Shown one piece after another: positions 5,952 to 12,187 of a stretch of DNA of 12,187 nucleotides (position 1 is the stretch's first letter; the number at the start of each line of letters is the position of its first letter). Location: NCBI GenBank assembly GCA_003641415.1, contig QNAG01000068.1, forward strand, positions 1 through 12,187, given 5' to 3'. Position numbers and translations under genes: made by a program. The notes beneath the pieces are model-generated. The model was not told the origin of the DNA. It made no database searches and worked only from the letters and a program-made list of their open reading frames with translations. Source of the DNA: Candidatus Zixiibacteriota bacterium (GTDB taxonomy: Bacteria; Zixibacteria; MSB-5A5; GN15; FEB-12).

Positions 5952-6707
5952 ATGGAAGCTATTACAGAAAAGAAAAACGATCTGGATATAGGTATATCCA
6001 CCAACTATGACGCTGACAAATGGCTGGAGATATTTTCCCTGTTTGTTCACGATCTGGAATCTCCTCTGGCTTCGATGAAATATATCCTAAAGCTCATTAA
6101 TGATGGAAAATACGACAACGAGAAACAAATGCATCGTCAATTGGCCTCCTCTGCACAGATTGCAATGCATCGTGCGGAGACAATAATTTATGATATTCTC
6201 GCCGTAGCCAGGTCTGGGAAGATGGGCTTACCGGTTAATATAACCAAGCTAAAACCAGGGCCAGTTATTGAGAACGTAATCAACCTGGCTCAAGGAGCTG
6301 CTGCAGAAAACGGTATTGAGATAAGGGTTAGGGACATTCATAACGAAGAAATGGTTTTGGCCGATCCTGACCTGCTACAAAGGACTCTGGACAACTTCAT
6401 CTACAATGCCCTGCGCCATACTCCATCGAATGGAGAAGTGATCGTGTTTACAAGCATGGAAAAAAAATCAATCACTATCCATGTCAAGGACTCCGGATCA
6501 GGCTTGGGAGATATTGAACCGAATGTCCTGTTCGAGAAATTTGGCCAGGTTGATTTGAGAGCCAAAGGGAAGCATCGTGGAGTTGGCCTTGGTCTTTATT
6601 TCTGTAAACTTGCTGCAACAGGGATGGGGGGTACAGTGTTGGCTGACGATCACCCGGATGGTGGAGCTGTATTTTCAATAAAGCTACAAAAAGCTGGTGG
6701 TGAATAA
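5952..6707 (+). CDS. soluble histidine kinase without a sensor domain
   Basis: A 251-aa cytoplasmic two-component kinase. The H box FVHDLESPLASM places the phospho-acceptor at H33, within a HisKA-like dimerisation helix pair (about 25-90). The HATPase_c domain (about 105-248) has the N box TLDNFIYNALRHTP (N152), the G1 box DSGSGLGD (D180), the F box FEKFG and the G2 box GVGLGLYFCK. All boxes are intact. No membrane segment and no PAS, GAF or receiver domain precedes the H box; only about 25 residues do, so the input must come from a partner protein. The start is the ATG at 5952 behind GAGGAG, with a TTG one codon earlier rejected. The CheV-like gene begins two bases after its stop, which points to the CheV receiver as a phosphotransfer or signal partner. 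Confidence 0.88.
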   Translation: MEAITEKKNDLDIGISTNYDADKWLEIFSLFVHDLESPLASMKYILKLINDGKYDNEKQMHRQLASSAQIAMHRAETIIYDILAVARSGKMGLPVNITKLKPGPVIENVINLAQGAAAENGIEIRVRDIHNEEMVLADPDLLQRTLDNFIYNALRHTPSNGEVIVFTSMEKKSITIHVKDSGSGLGDIEPNVLFEKFGQVDLRAKGKHRGVGLGLYFCKLAATGMGGTVLADDHPDGGAVFSIKLQKAGGE

Positions 6708-6708
6708 T

Positions 6709-7668
6709 ATGAATATGGAAATGGATGCTGAATCATATTTGAAATCAGGATCAAATGAACTTCGTGTTCTGGAATACAAAACCAGTGGCATAGCCTTTGG
6801 AATTAATATCCTTAAGGTTAGCAAAATTGTTTCGAATCTTGCTGACTTTACCCAGATGCCGGAATCCCACCCAGCGATCAAGGGGATATTCAAGGATATG
6901 AATCAACTGATTCCAGTAATCGACCTGTCCACCTTTCTTGGAATTACCAACGAGAAAACCAATCTCAATAAAGTGATTGTAACAGAGTTTTTTGGAATAT
7001 ATACCGGATTTTGGGTAGACCAAATAAACTGGCTTCACCATTTCAAATGGGAAGATGTTATTGACGCTGGTAAGGTTTTCGGCGGTATAGATCAACGTTA
7101 TACAATTGGTATTGTCCGACCTACTGATGAAAATATGGTACAGTTGCTGGATTATGAGACGATTCTTCTCGACCTTTGCCCGCACCTGGGTGTTCAGAAA
7201 CCAACGGTTCATAGTGCTGATGTTGATCTAAGCAGCAAGCGTATCCTGATAGCCGAGGATTCTCCAGCAGTACGTATTATGCTGCAGAACGAGTTAACTG
7301 AACAGGGGTGTGAGGTGCAAACTGCACCTGATGGCGCTATAGGTTGGGAGAAGTTTCAGGCTGATAAGTTCGATCTGGTTATATGTGATGTTGAGATGCC
7401 CCAAATGGACGGGTTGGCTCTCACTTTGAGAATCCGTCAATCCGAAAGATCAGCGACACCGGTGATTGTGTATTCTTCCATCGGCGATATAGGCATGAAG
7501 GCTCGCGCCGAGTATCTGAAGGCAGATGCCCATATTACCAAACTGAACCTTGATCTACTAATCCAAATAGCAGACAAACTGATGCGTGGTGAAAAACTCG
7601 ATCGAAGCGAAACTGGGTTTGATGAAATTAAAAAAGAAAACCAGCGCGAAACCGTTGCAATAGATTAA
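6709..7668 (+). CDS. cheV: CheV-like chemotaxis coupling protein (CheW domain plus receiver)
   Basis: A 319-aa protein from the ATG at 6709; GTG codons at 6697-6702 are open but lie inside the GGTGGTG that serves as ribosome binding site. Residues about 10-165 form a CheW domain that opens in the CheV manner (YLKSGSNELRVLEY, then AFGINILKVSKIV). Residues about 176-295 form a receiver with the acidic pair E183/D184 in IAEDSPAVR, phospho-acceptor D227 in ICDVEMPQMDG, S256 in VYSS and K278 in ITKLN. CheV proteins couple chemoreceptors to the CheA kinase and adapt the signal through receiver phosphorylation. Here the neighbour is an orphan histidine kinase instead of CheA or receptors, and the two genes are one base apart. 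The polar tail after 295 has no domain. It ends 32 bases before a bidirectional terminator. Confidence 0.88.
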   Translation: MNMEMDAESYLKSGSNELRVLEYKTSGIAFGINILKVSKIVSNLADFTQMPESHPAIKGIFKDMNQLIPVIDLSTFLGITNEKTNLNKVIVTEFFGIYTGFWVDQINWLHHFKWEDVIDAGKVFGGIDQRYTIGIVRPTDENMVQLLDYETILLDLCPHLGVQKPTVHSADVDLSSKRILIAEDSPAVRIMLQNELTEQGCEVQTAPDGAIGWEKFQADKFDLVICDVEMPQMDGLALTLRIRQSERSATPVIVYSSIGDIGMKARAEYLKADAHITKLNLDLLIQIADKLMRGEKLDRSETGFDEIKKENQRETVAID

Positions 7669-7699
7669 TTCCTTTTCGTAACAGTAGCATGAACGCAGG

Positions 7700-7727
7700 A
7701 AAAGCCGGTCATACAGACCGGCTTTTT
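7700..7727. terminator. bidirectional rho-independent terminator
   Basis: AAAAGCCGGTC, loop ATACA, GACCGGCTTTTT. The stem is GC-rich with A's on one side and T's on the other, so it serves both the plus-strand cheV gene and the converging minus-strand glycan operon. Confidence 0.9.
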
Positions 7728-7794
7728 CATTTGGTGGAGGAAAATACGGAGTTATAGCCATTCCAAGGCAGATACCACACCCTCAGGAGGAGCT

Positions 7795-8523
7795 TTATTT
7801 TTTAATCCTGAGCAATAGAAACACCCACGGTCTGAGCATTGACCACCAACCGGTTAGCGGCTTTATTTTCGAGTAATTTTTATGACTTTCAGGGTAAAGC
7901 ATCGATACCGGCACTTCAACTATCCGGTATCCGCCGGTAACAGCTTTGTAGTGAATATAGTATTCCATCTCATAGTGATCGAGCCAGCCTTGATTTATAT
8001 CAACCTCCGGGTTATTGAGGACAGCAATGCGATAGGCTCGGAATCCACAGGTTAGGTCGGTACCCTTAAACCCGATGAGAAGATTAATAATACTGGTAAG
8101 AAACCGAATAGCAAAATGTCGGAAACGAGGTAGATTGGAGCTTTGTCCACCGGTCAGGTAGCGTGATCCCTGGACATAGTCAGCTTCTGCATTCTGTAAT
8201 GGCTCAAGCAGTCGTGGAATTTCCTCTGGCAGCATCTTGCCGTTGCCGGCCATTATCACAATTACATCATAGCCATTCTCACGACAATACGATATTGCTG
8301 AACGAATACCAGCCCCCACACCACGGTTCTCATCATGACGGATGACAGGGTAACCTTCTTTTTCCAGAAAGTCAGACGATCCGTCAGTAGAGCCATCATC
8401 GATAAAAAGCAGATCATATTCCCGATCAGCGGGAAACTGTTGCACCAGAGCACGCAGCTTCGCCCCTTCATTAAAAGATAAAACAACGACAAGAGCCCTA
8501 AAAGATGTTGCTGGTTGCCTCAT
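7795..8523 (-). CDS. family 2 glycosyltransferase, DPM1-like
   Basis: A 242-aa GT-A fold transferase of the dolichyl/undecaprenyl-phosphate sugar synthase type, which moves a sugar from a nucleotide donor to a polyprenyl phosphate at the inner membrane. It has VVLSFNEG (about 13-20), the nucleotide-binding IDDGSTDGS (41-49), HDENRGVGAGIRSAI (63-77), QGSRYLTGG, and the acceptor-side GTDLTCGFRAYR (154-165). The metal-binding DxD, normally in a D-A-D-G-Q context, reads M-A-G-N-G-K (91-96). No C-terminal membrane helices follow, only a hydrophobic WVFLLLRIKK end. The start overlaps the acetyltransferase stop (ATGA). It is the last gene of the operon, so it may supply the lipid-linked donor that the GT39-like protein at the operon head would use. 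Confidence 0.87.
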   Translation of the reverse strand: MRQPATSFRALVVVLSFNEGAKLRALVQQFPADREYDLLFIDDGSTDGSSDFLEKEGYPVIRHDENRGVGAGIRSAISYCRENGYDVIVIMAGNGKMLPEEIPRLLEPLQNAEADYVQGSRYLTGGQSSNLPRFRHFAIRFLTSIINLLIGFKGTDLTCGFRAYRIAVLNNPEVDINQGWLDHYEMEYYIHYKAVTGGYRIVEVPVSMLYPESHKNYSKIKPLTGWWSMLRPWVFLLLRIKK

Positions 8524-9119
8524 GAGGTGCAGATCACCTGCCCATTTTCCAATTTGTATTCCAACCCGCAGACACAGACAGCACGGTGTATTTCCCCGAC
8601 AGTATTCTCCGAAAGCTGATAATCAAAAGTAAGACGCTGACCACACTTACAAACGTATCCGGCATGGCGAGCAGGGTTCCCATACCACAATTCGTGTTCG
8701 GGAACATCTCTGGTAACTACAGCGCCGGCTCCAATAAATGCCCAGCGGCCTATCGTGTGTCCGGCCACGATTGTAGCTCCAGCTCCAATTGTTGCCCCCT
8801 GACAAACGAGAGTTTTGTCATAGGCGGTTCGGTGAACCTTGCTGCGAGGGCGAATATCGTTGGTGAATACAGTGTTGGGACCGATAAAGACATCATTTTC
8901 AATAGTAACTCCCTCCCACACTGACACACCATTCTTGATTGTTACACGGTCTCCAACTACAGCACCGCTTTCGATAAAGCAACGGTCGCATATATTACAC
9001 TCGGTTCCAATAACGGCACCCTTCTGGACATTACAAAATGCCCATATTTTGGTGCCTTTGCCAATGTCGACTGTTTCAACAATAGCCGTATCGTGAACGA
9101 AGTATATTCTTTTGGTCAT
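8520..9119 (-). CDS. WbpD-like sugar N-acetyltransferase (left-handed beta-helix)
   Basis: A 199-aa trimeric hexapeptide-repeat acyltransferase. Turns of the I/V-G-x-G type run from about 10 to 140, ending in WAFIGAGAVVTRDVPEHELW and YGNPARHAGYV. The pattern VSVWEGVTIENDVFIGPNTV then FTNDIRPRS closely follows WbpD, which acetylates the 3-amino group of UDP-2-acetamido-3-amino-2,3-dideoxy-glucuronate using acetyl-CoA. The C-terminus carries CKCG (157-160) and CVCG (182-185), a likely zinc ribbon that also occurs in some WbpD-like proteins. The preceding gene ends six bases upstream and is a Gfo/Idh dehydrogenase of the type that acts earlier in that pathway (WbpB), which supports the call. No aminotransferase (WbpE) is in view, so the exact sugar is open. 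Confidence 0.85.
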   Translation of the reverse strand: MTKRIYFVHDTAIVETVDIGKGTKIWAFCNVQKGAVIGTECNICDRCFIESGAVVGDRVTIKNGVSVWEGVTIENDVFIGPNTVFTNDIRPRSKVHRTAYDKTLVCQGATIGAGATIVAGHTIGRWAFIGAGAVVTRDVPEHELWYGNPARHAGYVCKCGQRLTFDYQLSENTVGEIHRAVCVCGLEYKLENGQVICTS

Positions 9120-9125
9120 TTTGCT

Positions 9126-10136
9126 TTATTTCAACTCCACCAATTGGCCATTGGCTCGAAGCGATTGCGTGGCTGCCTCGAGAATTTTAACTACTCGCAA
9201 ACCGGCATAACCGTCAGTATGCGGTGCGCGATTTTCATTAACAGCGTTCTGAAACTCTCTCGTTACCTTAACAAGCGCTTCTGTCAGGTCAACTTTGGGC
9301 GCTATCATGTCACCTGTCCGATACTGGATAAGGTAGTCATATATCTGATTTTTATCAGGGGAGATGTTTACGCCATTGTCGTAGATTTTTATTTTTTCGT
9401 GTGGTTCCATATCGTCATAGATTACCATCTTTTTAGACCCGGAAACAAGTGTCTTACGAACTTTAACGGGAGCCAGCCAGTTGACATGAATATGCCCCAG
9501 CAAGTTATCATCATAATAGGTTGAGATATAGGCAATGTTTTCAATGTCGGAATCAAAATGAGCCACTCCGGTTGCGGCTATCGCTCGTGGCGAGCGATTC
9601 AACAAGTAATCCATAATTGAAACATCATGCGGAGCTAGGTCCCAGATAACATTAACATCGTGTTGAAACAAACCAAGATTGACACGTACTGAATCAAAGT
9701 AGTACAGTTCTCCCAAATCTCCGGAATCAATGAACTTCTTTATAATTTCCACAGCTCCGGTATACAGAAACGTATGATCAACCATCAGGCGCAGGTTCTT
9801 TTTTTCAGCCAGTTCGATTAACTGCTCCGCCTGCTCAACGGTAGCGGTGAAAGGCTTCTCCACGAACAGATGTTTACCATTGGAAAGAGCTTTCCATCCC
9901 AATTCAAAATGTGTCGATACCGGAGTAATGATAGCTACCGCATCAATATCGGAAGAATGCAATATATCGTTGGCGTCAGAAGTTAGAAGTCTGGTCGAAG
10001 GATATCGTTGTCGGACAGCCTCCAGACGTTCAGAGCGCAGATCGCAAACAGCGGTGACTTGCACTCCATCAAGCTCATTGAAATTTCGAACAATGTTCGG
10101 TCCCCAATAACCGTAACCAATTACGCCAATGTTCAT
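9126..10136 (-). CDS. Gfo/Idh/MocA-family sugar oxidoreductase
   Basis: A 336-aa NAD(P)-dependent dehydrogenase acting on a (nucleotide) sugar. The Rossmann motif GYGYWG lies at 7-12 in MNIGVIGYGYWGPN, the catalytic-site E-K-P is at 93-95 (FVEKPFT), and WDLAPHDVSIMDYLL (about 166-179) gives the conserved D/H residues of the C-terminal domain. The N-terminus fits the ATG at 10136 with AGGA nine bases upstream; an ATG two codons earlier is only three bases from it. With a WbpD-like acetyltransferase immediately downstream, a WbpB-like role is likely: oxidation at C3 of a UDP-N-acetyl-aminosugar acid before amination and acetylation. The family covers many substrates, so this is inferred from context. 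Confidence 0.85.
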   Translation of the reverse strand: MNIGVIGYGYWGPNIVRNFNELDGVQVTAVCDLRSERLEAVRQRYPSTRLLTSDANDILHSSDIDAVAIITPVSTHFELGWKALSNGKHLFVEKPFTATVEQAEQLIELAEKKNLRLMVDHTFLYTGAVEIIKKFIDSGDLGELYYFDSVRVNLGLFQHDVNVIWDLAPHDVSIMDYLLNRSPRAIAATGVAHFDSDIENIAYISTYYDDNLLGHIHVNWLAPVKVRKTLVSGSKKMVIYDDMEPHEKIKIYDNGVNISPDKNQIYDYLIQYRTGDMIAPKVDLTEALVKVTREFQNAVNENRAPHTDGYAGLRVVKILEAATQSLRANGQLVELK

Positions 10137-10162
10137 TATCATTCGTCCTTTCGCGTCATGTT

Positions 10163-12187
10163 TCAGTAAATCAGGAAGTCGCTGTCAGGTTTGATATAGA
10201 GTAAAAACATGTTGTAGCGCCCCAGTTGTACTCCCGGGGTCGGCGAGAGGTCTTTACCTGTGGCAATATCCTGATCGTTGGAAATATAATACGAAATCGT
10301 GGAATCAGACAGACATTTCACAGGATAGTGTATACGCGGGTCTTCTTCGTGGATAAACCGTTCAATACTGGTGGCGTTAATGCTGGTAAAACGTATCCCG
10401 GGGATGTACTGGGAATCATTTGGACAACTGTAGTTCCCCCACAAAGACAACCAGCCATTATCTGTTTCATTATCATGCTCGAGTGAAATCTTAATGTCTA
10501 AGTACCCATACCTGTCCAGATACTCCCGAATAAGAGAATCTGCAACCGGCATGATGACATACTGCCGGAACGCTTCAGCGCCTAATGGAATCAGATATGC
10601 ATAATGCTGATATACAGGTTTGGGGTAAAACATTTTCTTTAGACGGATATCTTCCCAACTCAATCGTTGTTCAGTGCTGCCTGCTGAAAGTACAAAGGTT
10701 GCATCCGGACCGTAATCAGTATTTATGTCAACCGCTACCGCAAAAATTTCTCCATCTTTAGCAACAGGAAGTTCACTAATATACAATCGAGTTCCAGCTA
10801 CTTGATGGGGATTGGTTAAACGACACTCAAATTCTGACCAGTTGTTCCGAGCAAGAGTCATTGTCCACCCGGTGACACAAATAACCGCCGTGCTACCAAG
10901 TATCAGGAGCAATCTCCCGCGTGGGCAGCCGTCATATACGAGTATCTTTCCTAACAACAATAATCCCAAAGATAACAGACCCGATTTCAAAACCAGACAG
11001 GCTATTACCATCCCATGGCTTACGCCGGTGTTGAAGACAGCGTTAACCCAATCCGGCTTGAACTGCCATGCCGCCAGAAGTAACACCAATGCTCCCGCCA
11101 GTCGCCAACCCTTATTGACAGTATCCTGTTGCCAACTGCTCCACAGAAGAGCCACAAAGTGACCGGCTGCCAGGAATACCAGAGGCATGGCATTGAGGTT
11201 GTACCTTGAATTAGAATGAAAGACCAGATGAATAACGGTGTAATAACCTATTATGAATACCAACCACGCCACCAGCCCGAACTCGAGTCGCGATAACAGC
11301 AACAACCCGGCCAGACCGAAAAACACGAGAATCAGATGCATTACTTCATCAGCTTGCCAGGGCAACACAAGAGACCGTTTGAAATCGTTATATGGTCTGC
11401 GCCACATACGGTCGAATTTCTTAACAATCAGTCCGACAAAACCAATCGGATCGGCGATTATGTCCTTGGTTATAGAGCGGGACCAGAAGTCGTCTTCTAC
11501 GATATCGAGATCATACCCTTCAAACTCGATAGAAGTCGACTGCCTGAGATTGGAGGCTGCGTAGCTGGGATTGCGCACGGCTAATTGGCCATAATGGACA
11601 GAAGTTACCGTCACCCAACCCGCCACGATTACCGCCAGGGGTGCAGCATACCATAACATACGTTTGATGAATAAGGCGGGTGGCCATTTTTTCCTTACGT
11701 AGAAATACAGACCGGCTATCAATGGTATCGCCAGAAGCATTGCAGTTGGTTTATTGAGTGTGAGCAACCCGGATACCACTCCCGCCCAGAACAAGTAAGC
11801 TCGACTATTGCCTTCGGTAGCTCTGATTAGTAGGTACAATGTCAGTAGCATCCAGAAAATTGTGGAAGTATCCAAAAGAACTAAGGTCGACGAAAGGACA
11901 AAGGGAAAATAAACGGCATAGGCCAAACCAGCCAGTAACGCCGGAAGGCGACCGACCAGCCTTATACCCACTATCATTAAGAGCAGATTAGCGCCAAGAT
12001 CGAACAGTATGCCGAGGATACGCACAAATGTGAAATCCGCCAGCGGCGCCAGCCAGAAGATAATCGCCAGAAGAAAAGGATACAGCGGGCCACTGATAAA
12101 TAACTCCTCCCGAGCCTGAGTCAGCGTGTGCGGCGCATATGACAACCATTCAATTTTTTCACCTTGGATGTACTTGTCATAGAAGTA
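10163..12187 (-). CDS. multi-pass membrane glycosyltransferase, ArnT/PMT (GT39)-like, 5' partial
   Basis: The reading frame stays open to the right edge of the window, so the N-terminus is missing. The first visible codons give YFYDKYIQGEKIEWLSYAPH; a TTG at 12145 is not taken as the start. 674 residues are visible. ISGPLYPFLLAIIFW near the beginning is the periplasmic-loop and helix pattern of GT-C transferases that use polyprenyl-phosphate sugars. About a dozen hydrophobic helices follow to about residue 440, with clustered charges such as RKKWPP between them. A soluble, beta-rich C-terminal part of about 200 residues then follows (RNNWSEFECRL to the end) and matches no domain I know. It is the first visible gene of the operon; its stop lies 26 bases before the dehydrogenase start. 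The expected job is transfer of a sugar from a lipid carrier to a glycan or lipid at the periplasmic face. The acceptor is unknown. Confidence 0.75.
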   Translation of the reverse strand, partial: YFYDKYIQGEKIEWLSYAPHTLTQAREELFISGPLYPFLLAIIFWLAPLADFTFVRILGILFDLGANLLLMIVGIRLVGRLPALLAGLAYAVYFPFVLSSTLVLLDTSTIFWMLLTLYLLIRATEGNSRAYLFWAGVVSGLLTLNKPTAMLLAIPLIAGLYFYVRKKWPPALFIKRMLWYAAPLAVIVAGWVTVTSVHYGQLAVRNPSYAASNLRQSTSIEFEGYDLDIVEDDFWSRSITKDIIADPIGFVGLIVKKFDRMWRRPYNDFKRSLVLPWQADEVMHLILVFFGLAGLLLLSRLEFGLVAWLVFIIGYYTVIHLVFHSNSRYNLNAMPLVFLAAGHFVALLWSSWQQDTVNKGWRLAGALVLLLAAWQFKPDWVNAVFNTGVSHGMVIACLVLKSGLLSLGLLLLGKILVYDGCPRGRLLLILGSTAVICVTGWTMTLARNNWSEFECRLTNPHQVAGTRLYISELPVAKDGEIFAVAVDINTDYGPDATFVLSAGSTEQRLSWEDIRLKKMFYPKPVYQHYAYLIPLGAEAFRQYVIMPVADSLIREYLDRYGYLDIKISLEHDNETDNGWLSLWGNYSCPNDSQYIPGIRFTSINATSIERFIHEEDPRIHYPVKCLSDSTISYYISNDQDIATGKDLSPTPGVQLGRYNMFLLYIKPDSDFLIY

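Noticed and set aside
1..12187. CRISPR array, toxin-antitoxin or phage-defence system
   Set aside because: No spaced short repeats, nuclease, ATPase or toxin signatures seen; the genes are envelope, signalling and glycan functions.

Overview
The window suggests a Gram-negative bacterium of moderate GC content. The lptF-lptG pair shows a lipopolysaccharide-bearing outer membrane. The long LptF, the sparse encoded tRNA-like CCA and the general protein style would fit an uncultured member of the FCB superphylum (a Zixibacteria-like lineage), but the phylum is an inference and I could not test it by search.

Left end (1-1702): a disturbed, accessory-looking stretch. Two exact 54-bp direct repeats (77-130 and 1447-1500) read on the minus strand as the 3' half of a proline tRNA. 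They flank a single gene for a cysteine-rich secreted protein of unknown function (346-1278). A 169-bp non-coding element with 17-bp inverted ends and flanking TAG (166-334) sits just beyond that gene. The right-hand repeat cuts off a methyltransferase gene that also carries a frameshift (1497-1702). That broken gene overlaps the stop of lptG by one base, so it was once the third gene of the lptF-lptG operon.

Middle (1702-7727): lptF and lptG (minus strand, overlapping by one base) encode the two membrane subunits of the LPS export ABC transporter. A roughly 430-bp divergent intergenic region with several hairpins leads to a small, previously hidden 48-aa basic protein with a GTG start and a good ribosome binding site. 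After it comes a membrane-anchored M23/LytM peptidase with a textbook -35 box, a palindrome in the leader and a rho-independent terminator. Next are a soluble histidine kinase without a sensor domain and a CheV-type CheW-receiver protein, adjacent on the plus strand.

Right end (7795-12187): a minus-strand operon for surface polysaccharide or glycan assembly. In transcription order it holds a multi-pass ArnT/PMT-like (GT39-like) membrane glycosyltransferase (5' end outside the window), a Gfo/Idh/MocA sugar dehydrogenase, a WbpD-like left-handed beta-helix acetyltransferase with a Cys-rich tail, and a family 2 glycosyltransferase. The dehydrogenase and acetyltransferase fit two steps of nucleotide-sugar modification, and the two transferases fit lipid-linked sugar transfer. 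A bidirectional terminator (7700-7727) separates this operon from the converging CheV gene.
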